From contig NW_024735503.1 of NCBI RefSeq assembly GCF_018991925.1, positions 2,290,907-2,354,906 of the forward strand: a stretch of 64,000 nucleotides of DNA. Direction: 5' to 3'. Each line of letters begins with the position of its first letter. The stretch's first letter is position 1. A model generated the notes under the pieces. The model saw nothing but the letters and a program-made list of their open reading frames with translations, searched no databases and was not told the origin of the DNA. The DNA comes from Homarus americanus. Taxonomy: Eukaryota; Arthropoda; Malacostraca; Decapoda; Nephropidae. Of this stretch, positions 24,401 to 35,779 are shown piece by piece. The translations under genes and the position numbers were made by a program.

Positions 24401-25400
24401 GGGATGAAAGTTCACTAATATGTTTCACGGAATGAAGGACACGAGGGAGTGTTAGCAAGGATCGTCATTGGTTGTGGATTCGGACACTCGAGAACCTGGT
24501 TAACGCATCTCCGAGAACTTTACGCTATTAAAACTGTCAGGTATAAAGGCTGGTGGTACCCTTCCTACACACACACACACAGACTGCTGGACACTGGAGC
24601 CGCTCGCATCACTGGACAACCTCTGGAACCAACTGTTGTCGAATATTGCCTGACCTTGGCAGCCTGAAGCCATCTGAGCATCAGTCTTCTCGGAGTGTTT
24701 ACACTTTTCCTCGAGCGAGTACGTTACTGTTGTCCAGTCAGATCATTAATTTGTTTAATTTTGTTATTTACAGCGGCTAGTTTATTGTGAATCCCATACT
24801 CCTCCTGTGAGTGGTAGCGCTACAGAGATCACAAACGGTATATATAAAAAACCCCAAGGGCCAGGATATTATGGCAGGAATTCTTGCATGTATAACAAGT
24901 TTCTACAAGCATGTCAGTTCTTAAGACCTGGTGATGGAGGACTGTAAACACCTTTATCACAAGATATATAATAAGGATGAGCCTTAGTAATTTTCAAACA
25001 AATATGTAAGAAATGAAAAATTCTGTTTCACCTTTTATTATTGTATCAAGGTAACAAGATCACAAGATGTCTGTTTCACAATTTCTAAAGTCACATTTGT
25101 AATTCCAAGAAGGAAGCCGAGTTTATCCCAGACCTTATGTTAGAGATTAGTTTGATTGTTTTATCAAGAAAGTTCCTCACAATACTGCAGGAAGCTTCTG
25201 TAACTACTGTAATCTCCTTTTGAATGTTGGTGCAGAATAATACATCGACTTAATCATTGTTTAATTATGTCTTATTTATAATCAAACACTACTGACAGCT
25301 TTTATTATTTGTCGTAGTTTGAGTTGGATGAACTGTTTCGTATAGGTAGTTGCTGTAGCTAAGAGAGAGAGAGCAGCGCCACAATAGCACTTATAGGAAC
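21420..25400. other. No gene seen
   Basis: CT-rich to about 21530, then AT-rich. Frames are short and unrelated to anything I recognise. This is the 5' flank of the secreted-peptide gene; no earlier exon of it could be identified. Confidence 0.45.
23756..23800. repeat. (ATT)n microsatellite
   Basis: ATT repeats with ATC and ACT variants. Confidence 0.9.
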
Positions 25401-25427
25401 ATAAGAATGAAGGAAACTGCAGTCCAC

Positions 25428-25450
25428 ATCTCTTGTCATCTCTCCAACAG
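25428..25450 (+). other. Candidate 3' splice acceptor before the secreted-peptide ATG
   Basis: The run TCTTGTCATCTCTCCAACAG is a pyrimidine-rich tract ending in CAG, 47 bases upstream of the start codon. It fits an intron in the 5' UTR. If it is not used, a short upstream ATG at 25407 would precede the main ATG in another frame. Confidence 0.4.
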
Positions 25451-25497
25451 ATTGCCATTCACCCAACTAAATCATCCAACCCATCAACTAATCAACC

Positions 25498-25800
25498 ATG
25501 AAGACCACCATCCCCACCATCACCATTTATCTATACCTCGCCGTCATCACCTTCGTCGGGTCAATCCTTGGGGTCGCCTCCTCGCCTCTCCCTCGTGATC
25601 AGCAGGAGGATGAACGTCAACTGTTGCCCGCCCTACCATCCTTGAACGTAAACTTCCTTGGTATAAGTAACCCAGGAAACAGCCCTGTCATTATCCCTCA
25701 AGATCTATCAACTTTCGTTACTCCGTTCGTCGTTAGTGGTTGTGAAACAGGGAGTAGCTGTGTCATAGCTGTCAGGTTTATCCCTCCACCATTATTCTAA
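25498..25800 (+). CDS. Small secreted peptide precursor, unknown family
   Basis: The frame encodes 100 residues. Residues 1-29 form a classical signal peptide: MKTT, then a hydrophobic core rich in I, L, V and F, ending in small residues (GVASS), with likely cleavage before PLPRDQQ. The mature part (about 71 residues) starts acidic and Gln-rich, then carries NVNFLGISNPGNSP and PQDLSTFVTP, and has only two cysteines, spaced C-x5-C (GCETGSSC). It ends in FIPPPLF. The start is well supported: an in-frame TAA lies six bases before the ATG (25489-25491) and the context is CAACCATGA. A polypyrimidine tract ending in AG at 25450 suggests a 5' UTR exon begins at 25451. AATAAA signals lie at 26264 and 26274. 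There is no neighbouring gene. I do not recognise the family; an antimicrobial or signalling peptide is conceivable but unsupported. An alternative spliced C-terminus is described separately. Confidence 0.55.
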   Translation: MKTTIPTITIYLYLAVITFVGSILGVASSPLPRDQQEDERQLLPALPSLNVNFLGISNPGNSPVIIPQDLSTFVTPFVVSGCETGSSCVIAVRFIPPPLF

Positions 25801-26084
25801 CGTGTTCACTACCTGGTATAACATATGGTGAGATTTATCTGTAGAGTTTGGTGATCTCTATACAGCTGGTGACCTTTAGTTAATTGGATGATTCGGAACA
25901 GCTGGTGACCTCCGTAGAACTTGGTGACTTATAATGAACTTAGTTAGGAATGAACAGAGCCATGAACAGAGCTAAGCGACTAGAGTAAAACTATTAGACA
26001 TTACTGTATCATTACTGTGAGTTTTGTCCTTAGAATTTTGGGCAGTTCGTGATGTGAAGACGGCGATGTGTAATATTGGCTACA

Positions 26085-26173
26085 TTGTTTTTTGTTTGTT
26101 TTTCAGCACCAGGAGTATAGTGTTCAGTGTGCTATATCCGCACTGCCTCGGTATCCACTCTCGGTTTATATAA
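26085..26173 (+). other. Candidate alternative 3' exon of the secreted-peptide gene
   Basis: A T-rich tract ends in TTTTTCAG at 26106. Joining a donor at 25775/25776 (GTCAG^GTTTAT, a weak match) to this acceptor keeps the frame. It replaces the last residues with S and 21 more (STRSIVFSVLYPHCLGI..., stop at 26171-26173) and adds a third cysteine. This is inference from splice-site grammar only. Confidence 0.2.
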
Positions 26174-26263
26174 GACAGTGTACAGGGGTATGATAAGCGT
26201 ATTAGAGTTAATACATATATTTGGAGTTTTGTTTACGTAGATTTATGCTCAAAACGAAAAGTA

Positions 26264-26279
26264 AATAAAAGGTAATAAA
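26264..26279 (+). terminator. Polyadenylation signals, candidate 3' end of the secreted-peptide gene
   Basis: Two AATAAA hexamers (26264-26269 and 26274-26279) lie about 470 bases after the stop codon, a plausible 3' UTR length. No other signal of the gene's end is visible. AATAAA is frequent in AT-rich DNA, so this is suggestive only. Confidence 0.35.
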
Positions 26280-26497
26280 TTATACAGTGTAGGAAATTTT
26301 TAATTTAAATATATTGAGATTTCCTTCAATAATAGAAGATTACCATACAACTTTATCCTGGTGACCAAAGACCATAATTGTTTCATCTGCTATTATTTTT
26401 TTAACACTTGCATCTAAAATTAGTGACAGAATAATAAAGATCTAAAACTGGTTCAAAAACTTCAACGGGTTAAATCGAGTAAAATGAATAAGCTTAC

Positions 26498-26499
<2 letters not shown>

Positions 26500-26572
<73 letters not shown>
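26500..26572. repeat. (CT)36 microsatellite
   Basis: 73 bases of uninterrupted CT, about 230 bases past the secreted-peptide polyadenylation signals. Confidence 0.97.
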
Positions 26573-26575
<3 letters not shown>

Positions 26576-27124
26576 GAAAGTCTCACAAAGCACAACAGTA
26601 AACTCACAAATAAACAAGTCATCGTTAGTTTCTTTCACTTAACCCGTGTTAGTGTGGCTGGTCTCTGTCCCTTAGTCGACGACCCACCATAATTTGGTTG
26701 TGGTTGTTCTAGAAGTATCGTAAACACATGTTGATTAACTTAACACGATTATAGGTATGGTGACGGCTATAATGTGATGGATCATTCGACTTTACACTGA
26801 TTATATGACATTATCGCTTAACTGTTCATGTGACAGGTTGAAAAATGACTGTAATTTGGGATTTATTTGTTCCTATTATAAAGTATAGGGGAAATAATTA
26901 TGGTTGTAGTGTGTCTCATTATATATATTAGAGGATAAACAAACACAATATTAGTTAAACAGACGTTATTATATTAAATTGTACTTGGTATAGGAATGGA
27001 TGACGTCACTTGAGTAGTATCATGATCTTGTCCACGTTATGAGATGAAACATAATCACAGTAATAATATGAATTCTCTGGTGTTTCATTTATACACTTAT
27101 GTATTGTGTTGGTGTGTAAAAAAG

Positions 27125-27212
27125 CAGGGAGGGAGGGAGAGAGGGAGGGAGGGAGGGAGGGTGGGAGAGAGGGAGGGAAGGAGAGAGGGAGGGAGAGAGA
27201 GAGAGGGAGAAA
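27125..27212. repeat. (GGGA)n purine microsatellite
   Basis: GGGA units with GA variants; a pure purine strand with triplex potential. Confidence 0.93.
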
Positions 27213-28691
27213 GTACTAGTATCGGGGTGGTTGTGAAAAAAAGGTCTTCTCAAATCCTTCAACATTCTTACGACATTTTTGTGGCTCTATTGAGTTATTT
27301 ACAGCACATTGCTACTGTACGCTGCCCTGTCTCGTAATTAAACTACGAAAACTCAATTTGTGGCGTGAAGAATCGTAGACTCTTAACCGCCAATTTTTTT
27401 TGTAATGTTGTCAAGTCTCCTCTTCCCCTACCACCCCCCCACCCTCCCTCTCTCTGCCTAACTCTTTTTGTGCACAGCTTTACTACGTATGTACAGTATA
27501 TATATAATGCCACAGCCACACTCGGCCCTGACATTTACACTGCAGTGCCAAGTTGTCACCTACTTCCGGGTCTCACGGTGGCACACACAACCTTCCAGGC
27601 CTCTTGGACGTCGTAGGTACACCGACGCTCACCATTGTTTTTTTATACTGGCAGTTCCTTTATAACGAGGGCGTCTGGGTGTAATTGTTGGCGGTAGTGT
27701 AATAGTGAAGGCCACCCCAACCTAGTCACAGCACGCCAAGCCTTTTCCAGCTAAGCTCTTCTCGCTACCACGCCACACACCGCTTCACCCCATTCCCCCT
27801 TCCGAGCTGCCACGCGTTGCTGGGAACATTTGTTATGGGGGGGGGGGGGCAGTGTCCATCTTTTTCTTTTTTTCTTACTCGAGAAAAAATACTCTTTTTC
27901 GCAATTCTTTTTCTCCTGAAAATGCCAACTCTTTCCGTCCGCCACAACCGAACACCACACACGGAGTTATAGGACCAACAATAATATTCATAGATTCACA
28001 ACCAACAAATATATACAACTTATATAAGAACACCACAGGTAAGGTCAACTGTGCTGGTGTTTGTTAGGACCAAGGTGGATGACAACATACACTGGTATTA
28101 TGTTCGTGACCTTAGTTCCCAAACAAAGTTCCAAGATTTAATTATCTTAGTGAGCTCTATAAGTCTGTATAGAAGCACTTATTGGGCACTAAATTCAACC
28201 AACCAGAACCATATAATGTCGAATGACCATTAATATTGGATACGGTAATATACAGCATTAGTCAAGACATTCAGACAAAGGATTTAGTATCTTATGATCC
28301 AAGACGTAAACCGGAGCACAGGTCTGTGTCTCCGTCTGTGTGTGGATGTCAACTAGAGGCAAGAGGAGAGAGAGCAGATGCCTTTACCGGGAAAAAATGA
28401 ACCTCCGGAGAAGCTCATTAATTCACATTTCATTGGAGGCCACATTGTGTACCGCCGCCGGGTATCTGGGCCAACATGAGAATAGAATTTATGTCTCAAC
28501 AGGTAATAAATCTCCCCGTTAGTAGGGCATACACAAAGGAATCCTTCTGGAAGTTTCAGCAAAATAAAAAACTGGGCCTATCAGAAAAATATTGCCTTTT
28601 ATTACTCTAAGGACAATTGAATTGCAATATTGAAGCTATTTGTATGTTATACTGTATTAATGAGTAACATCTTTCTGTCATGGAAGCGCTC

Positions 28692-28752
28692 GCACACCCC
28701 CTACCCCCCCCACACACCCACACACCCACACACACCCACACACCCACACACC
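28692..28752. repeat. CCCACACA-rich microsatellite
   Basis: C runs, then ACCCACAC units. Confidence 0.9.
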
Positions 28753-29166
28753 GCTATGTTTATTTGTTGCAGTGTTGTGTCCCGGCTGATCGTTGCTCAA
28801 TACTGATATACTTCGGTTTGTTGTCTAGTGTAATATTAGTCAAGTTACAAAGTTTACATTGTATTCATTCAGTTTAAGTGGAGTTTGTTATATCAAAATC
28901 TGACTTATATATTCTTACATTTACAAAGAATTTACAGCAGATATTCTGATGTTCCTTTCACGATAAATCTAGTGACGGCTTGAGTGGTTGCTTGTATAAG
29001 GAGTTACAGCCGAGAGTTACCTGATCTACTTTACCTAAGTTACCTTCCGGCAAAACATCCTCTCATTCGTGTCAGTATCCCTGGGTGGCTGCTGTTGACC
29101 ATACCGTGCCTTTGTGTGTCCAGCTGAACACGTCAAATTCATTTTTCCATAAACCCACACACACAA

Positions 29167-29168
<2 letters not shown>

Positions 29169-29210
<42 letters not shown>
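29169..29210. repeat. (AC)21 microsatellite
   Basis: A pure run. Confidence 0.96.
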
Positions 29211-29213
<3 letters not shown>

Positions 29214-30204
29214 ACTAATATTCACTAACTTAATAAGGTTTTCACTTAGGTATTTGTTACAAACTTTCTACTGAATGACATTAATATAATATAACTTTAG
29301 TACATGTTCCATAATATCTTTTGTACTCTCAGCTGTTTTGGAATATTAGGTGAGGCTTCTGCTGGTGTAGAGATGATGACACAATATCACACATTATTCA
29401 AATTTCCCAGTGGATTAACACTTTCCCTCCCAAGGTGACCCTGATGGTGGCAGAGGGGGGGACCTACTCTGGGGAAGGGAGAGGAGGGAGAGACAAAGAA
29501 GGTGAGAGGAGTAGGGGAAATTACTCAAGGATGTGTGACTGTGAGGAAAAACCAAAACACATTATTGACTTTAGGGAAAAAAGAAAATGTACACAGGGGA
29601 GATGCGGATAGCAACTCATGTATACAAAAAAAAAAGGTACTGAGATGCACAGATGGTGAAGGAGAAGCATCTTTCTGTCCCCGGGGTGACGGTGATGATG
29701 ATGGTGGTGAAGACGAGGCAACTCAACAAACAGATCAGTGGCGTACAATGATGCTTGGAGGCTCGGTGGAAGGTCTAAGAGCTATAAAATATCTGTAACT
29801 AAGTATATTTCATCTTTAATTTACTGATAGTTATACATATTATGGTGTTGTGACCTAAGACAAAATATGTACGTGATTGTAAAGTATAAGAGCGAGGTGA
29901 CGCTAATTTAGAGGTTGTTTAGTCACTCTGAAACCTTTAACATATATGAGTTGTCTGCAGGCGTGTGTCAAGTGATCAACTCAGTGTGAAATCAATAGAA
30001 TCGTAAATCCACATCAGTCCTTCTCTTAACCTCGTCAACGTGAATTGTTCTAAAATATTAATCTGACTCCACCTTAACACAGCAGTGATTAATAAGTAGA
30101 TTACCACATTAAGTCTTCATACTGACTATTCTCTATTCTAACTGATAGTGATGGTAACGTGAACTAGAATGTACAAAAGCTCCATCACTTGTAAACAAAA
30201 ACAT

Positions 30205-30214
30205 ACACACACAC

Positions 30215-30253
<39 letters not shown>
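30205..30253. repeat. (AC)n microsatellite
   Basis: About 24 units with one GC interruption. Confidence 0.96.
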
Positions 30254-30257
<4 letters not shown>

Positions 30258-30768
30258 GGCAGCAGCACGGTGCACTCTTGTTATTTTGTTTTGGGGTCAA
30301 CGTGACTCACATTTTTCTCGAACTTTACCGATAACAATATTAATACTCCTGCAACACCCCACCACTTGGTAAGAAACGTGAACTTTATATTCCTTGTTTG
30401 TCTCTCCATTACGCTACAGGTTTACCATTTTATAATTTCATCAGTATTCTTAGAAGCGGGAGTTAAATGAGGCTTATTACAGCATATTAGACTCTTCGTT
30501 CCTTCACTGAAACACCAAGTGGAAGTAAAACTAAACCATGATTTTCACAGGAGTGCGTGTGTGCGCATCGCCATATGTGACCTCGCTTACAAGGGTTACA
30601 AAACCCGACTTGTTCCCTAATATGTCAGGAGCCTCATCAGCAGATCCAATCATACACCAGCTGACTCCATGGTAAACTAAATACTCGTTAACTTTAATGA
30701 ATACATCTCTGGCTCTACTGGTTGTTTCAGGGGTAAACAAAACAGAAATCCTTCTTTACATTCACCTC

Positions 30769-30896
<128 letters not shown>

Positions 30897-30899
30897 TGA

Positions 30900-32260
30900 A
30901 GGTTAGCAAGTGTGACGACTGACAGCGTGGTAACTAGTAAAGTAGCAGTGGACGGGGCGAGCGTTCACTTTGTGTTACTGCACTTGCTGCTACTGTAGTT
31001 GTTCAGCAGCCATTCCCTGAGTTATTTCACCCGCATAAATACTAACCATGTTAGGCTATTTTGCGTTAGGTGAGGTTAGGTGAATAATTTTAGAATTACG
31101 TGAATTCCCTAGTTACATAGATTCCCTGTAGAGCGCGAGTGATGGTTTGGACAATAGCTGACCCGTACTAAAGAAGTGACCCGGTGTTCGGTTAAGAGCT
31201 CTCAAATAATTATCGTTTGGTTTGATCAACATACGTGACATCATTACAACGATTACAGTAAAAGAGCTTCATTCCACCTTAGTCACTAGGCCTTACAACA
31301 TGTGCTCAGATTATCTCGTAATTCACCCTATAGGACCGTCCCTTAAAAGTAAACTAAATCTCTATTGTCTTACTCGTTGATGCTCTCACAGGTAAAACCA
31401 CCGTTTAACTTACCTCAAACACTGACCCAACTGCTGGTGGTAGAACCATCGTTGTATCCCTATTCATTTTCAAGGTTTTTACACATATGAAAAAAAAACC
31501 CGACTAAGTTATTGAGAAAATTTTATGAAAAAAGTTCATTACAAACATCGTAAAGAAATAGTTAAATTATAAACATTGAGTCCCTGGTGATCTGTTCGTC
31601 TTCAACTGTTTACTTATTAACGGAGAGTGAGACCGCCAGCCTCAGTATAGACGACTGTGTTTAACTAGTTAGAAGAGAATTACTATATTGGGAACTGAAG
31701 TGTTGTGAAGTATTTATTATACTTGTGTGGGTGAACAAATATACCTGGTGAATTATTTTATGTACATTAATACATTTTGAATATACCTGTACTTGTTATT
31801 CATACATGTATAAATAAGTGTGAAATCTGACATTTTTAATTCACTTGATGATGGTTGAGAGACAGAGTGTTTCATAATGGTCTTTACTGCACGGCGCCAA
31901 CTGGACGAGTCTGGGTGAATGAATATGTCAGTTGGATCCTTTGATGAGAAATTAATTTAGAGTTTAGTCTTTCAATATTTTCTCCTCCCTAAAAATATTG
32001 ACTCATCTTATTATGGCCTCGAGCAAGGCGCCTCCTAATCAATTTCCCCTCAACCTCATCTACAATATTTCACTTTATTATTAGACTGAATCATTAACTC
32101 GGTCAAATTTGTGTTTGATGTATTGTGGTGTTTAAAGTTTGGGAATTTTTAGATCCTGAAGTCGGTACAAGAACTTATTAATGAGGTCAAATTACTGGAA
32201 TATTCTGAAACAACTGAAATTGGAAATCAAGTTGAAAATAAACAAACTTTATGAAGAGAA
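30900..32260. other. No gene seen
   Basis: GTTAGGTGAGGTTAGGTGAA near 31065 is two telomere-like words, too few to matter. Otherwise featureless AT-rich sequence. Confidence 0.5.
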
Positions 32261-32266
32261 AGGAAG

Positions 32267-32382
32267 GGTTTTGAAAGGGTTATTGAGAGGGCTGATGAAA
32301 GGGCATTTAAAAGAGCTGCTAAAAGGGCTGCTGAGAGGGGTGTCAAGAGGGCTGTTGAGAGGGCTGCTGAGAGGGCTGGTGT
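32267..32382. repeat. Minisatellite, GAGAGGGCTGCT type
   Basis: About nine 12-bp units, imperfect. Read in frame it gives an RGLLRGLL peptide, which is a by-product of the repeat. Confidence 0.8.
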
Positions 32383-32571
32383 CATCAGAAACTCTCTGCT
32401 GAGGCTAGGCTGAGGTGCCTCGTCAAAGTAACTCACCTGGCATCATCACCCGTGTGGTTGAGTACGGCGCCCGAAGCTGCCACCTATAAGAGAGAGATGA
32501 GACTGTCGTTACTTAAGAGCGCTTTGAGAGGGTGACTCTTGACTCTCCATAGCCTGAAGACACTTGGGGTT

Positions 32572-32593
32572 CACACACACACACACACACACA

Positions 32594-32641
<48 letters not shown>

Positions 32642-32643
32642 AC
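32572..32643. repeat. (CA)n microsatellite
   Basis: 72 bases of CA with one CCC interruption. Confidence 0.96.
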
Positions 32644-33355
32644 TGTACATCTGGACCTACAGCTAATTCTTACTACTTACTGAAACACATCCTTCTCCTC
32701 ACCCCTACACCCGCCTCTCTTCACTATCAACACCACCGCTATCACCATTACGACCACCATCACCATCACCCACATTTACGGCTACACACAGTGAGTAATC
32801 CGCGACGTGATTGGTCCATCATTTAGCTCCATCATCATTTATAGTCTCTGATTGGTTGTATTTTTACGCTGTATTTTTCGTAACTGTTTGAATGATATTT
32901 TGACGCAGAAAATAGGCAACTGCTTATACATCCCGAAGCTGCTACTCATCTAAATATATTTCAGTAATTTTTCTCTATTTAGTTAGATGTATAAGAATAA
33001 AAATGCCAATTACGTAACAAGGTCCATTTTCTAAACCCAAGCGACCAAGGGAACAGGTGATATAAAATTTCCTGTGTTAATTTCAGAACTAAGAATATTT
33101 GGCTGTCTTGATCGACCTAACTCATAAGGTTTTTTGTGTAGATAAGGCGAGAAATAGCAGTTCTTGGGTATACGACAGATAGTGGAAAGTAAAGTATCAC
33201 TCGAAAATTGAAATGAACATGAATAAAAGAATCTTATACAGGATTAAGAAAATAGTAATTTTATTCAACGTGGATAACACCCCAGGCAGGTGTTCCTTAC
33301 TAGTGTACTTTTGCTATGGTCTTTAATCTGCCTGTACCTCACATTGTCTCCTTCC

Positions 33356-33486
33356 ACCACACCTGTCACTACTACTGGGTCATGTTTCCTCCACACCTGT
33401 CACTGTTACTGGGTCATGTTGCCTCCACACCTGTCACTGTTACTGGGTCATGCTCCTCCACACCTGTCACTATTACTGGGTCATGT
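33356..33486. repeat. Minisatellite, CACCTGTCACTGTTACTGGG type, 4 copies
   Basis: Units of 33-35 bp, starting near 33356, 33391, 33425 and 33458, each ending TGGGTCATG. Confidence 0.92.
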
Positions 33487-33489
33487 AAG

Positions 33490-35665
33490 ATGTTAAATAA
33501 ACTTTGTAGTTGTAGTAGAGTTGAAGCGGTAGTGAGTCATCTGTAATAAGGAGGACTCTTTAACAGTGGACACCCAAGCTTCTCAACTGGGCTCCGCGTA
33601 AGGATGGGCACAGAACAATAACAACTAACCAATCATAAGACGAAAGTTGGGAAGCATCGAAGTTATTATTGGCTAAGTCGCGTCAGGACAGAACACTGGG
33701 CATGCATACGAGGACTCCAAACTATGTGTGTGAGAGAAAATTCAACATTCAAAAATTCCTCAGTGCAACATGTTCCCCAACGAGCAGCATAACGGAGCGT
33801 TATCGGTAAACAACCAAACTTTATTGGCGGCGATACAGCCAGTTAAAACCTCGGCCTGATTTTTAACGTTCGGAATTTGTTTTTCGCTTTCATCATTTTT
33901 ATTAATGAAGTTAGGTGATGAATCGTACATACTTTGTCATTTTCAAAAACAATTATTTTTTATCAATTGTGGGAGATTTAGCAAAGTCCTTCACTTCAAA
34001 CTAAAGTCAGGGATCCACTCACAGCTGGGTAGACTGAGGATGTTATTTATACTCCTGGTTATATAACAAAACAATTTAAAATATATTTCTTTTATAACTG
34101 ATTAAGAGTTCAGGGTCAAGAAAACATTAAAACCAGGTTAATATGAAGGAGGACCTCACACCAACACGTCCCTCACTGCTAGGAAAACCTCCTCCCTGGT
34201 ACTGGCAATTTTCCAGCCTTGCTTTTCAGTTTGCAGCAGCAGCAGACCGGGACTTATCTCCCCCAGCATCAGAGAGTCTATCTTCACGGGAGAGAAAATG
34301 TTCCAAATGCCCTCTGATAGATGATATAGAGGAAATTTACTTAATTCAACACCTCTGATGACTTTCCCTTATCACCACGACTATGCATACCATAATGTAA
34401 TTAAAGAGAATGTTAATAGCTTCGTACCCCAAAGGAGAAAAATCGAGCGGGGTGAAGCCCAAAGTGTACTCCACAAAGGTGCAGGGATAAGAACATAGCC
34501 CAGCGGCGGTGGCCTCCCTAACACCCGTGATGGTAAAAAAAATGTTTAGAGGGAAATTTAGTAACTGTTGTGATTTAGTCAGTGCTTCGAATGATGGTGT
34601 TGAATGCCTACCCTAACTAACGTACCCTGATCATATGGACCCAAACACCGAATGAAACTCAAGCATACTGACTATAAGCTATGTGAATATTTATTTGTGT
34701 GAATTATTCAATATAACTTTATAAGGCTTAAAAGTTGCTTATGTGGCCACCATAAACTGCTTATATGTCATTCATTTTTTGTAATTTTAATAACTAACTG
34801 TAGTGTCGTTTTAAATTTGAAGCGAGAGTATTGCCTTGTTCCGTGCTGAGGAAGACCTATGCCACTACCACTAATAAAACTAAAAATATGTAATTTAGAA
34901 AGCGGCTTTGTGTGGTGGAAAAAAAAAACGAAAATCTCCCAGAGTAACATTACTTAAGTGACGTCCGTTCAACCAAGTCATTCAGAGTCGGTCCTTCCTG
35001 ACTTGACTGTAAGATGGTCGTCGTCTTCCCCAGGCACAAGGAGAACCAGATTGCAGGAAAGAATTTATTTTATCCTCACTACCAACACCCACGTACATTT
35101 TCCTCTCCTGTTTTCCTGCTGGGTCACCGCTTCTCACACTTGCCAAACAAAAGGTTTCACGTCAAGAAAGACAAAAAGGTTTATAAAAAAGAATTCTGGA
35201 GACGAGTATTGGACACAGAGAAAAATACTTGTGTCAGGAGACGATAGAGGGACGAAGATATAGTACCATTTCTTTTTGTTATCTTCCAGCAGTACTTTCA
35301 TGACACCTGCTGTTTTGGTGTAACTTTTTTTAAGCGACAAAAAGCGATTGTTTCTTGTGTTCCATCTGTGTTCCTCCAGCTGCCCGACGGCCCAGTCTGG
35401 TCTTATGTTCCCAATCTTTCATAAATCTTTTTTGCTCCCCAGACCCAAAGGATCGAGATGATATAACAATCACGTTGTTTGTCCGTGTGTTTGTTCTCTG
35501 GATATTCTAAGTAATACTTGGATCTACTTGAGGGTTCTACAAGTAGGTAAGAGGCCCTGAGAATATTACATCTAATACTTATTTTTATCTTTATATTATT
35601 ATTATTTTTATTGTTATTCGGATATAATTACCCTGTTCGGACTGACTGTGTGGCAGGGTATAGTT
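33490..35665. other. No gene seen; CCAAT-like words at 33.62-33.68 kb
   Basis: AACCAATCATAAG and an inverted copy (TTATTGGC) lie 40-50 bases apart without any following coding frame. A 101-codon frame at 34958-35263 has no recognisable feature. Confidence 0.4.
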
Positions 35666-35670
35666 TTCTG

Positions 35671-35766
<96 letters not shown>

Positions 35767-35776
35767 GTCTGTCTGT
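35671..35776. repeat. (GTCT)n microsatellite
   Basis: About 105 bases of GTCT with two 2-bp phase shifts; the longest tetranucleotide tract in the window. Confidence 0.97.
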
Positions 35777-35779
35777 GCG

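Larger units (their letters stand above)
27220..30200. other. No gene seen; G run and purine block
   Basis: A run of 12-13 G at about 27838-27850 and a purine-rich stretch at 29448-29520 are low complexity. The small frames around them are composition-driven. Confidence 0.45.
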
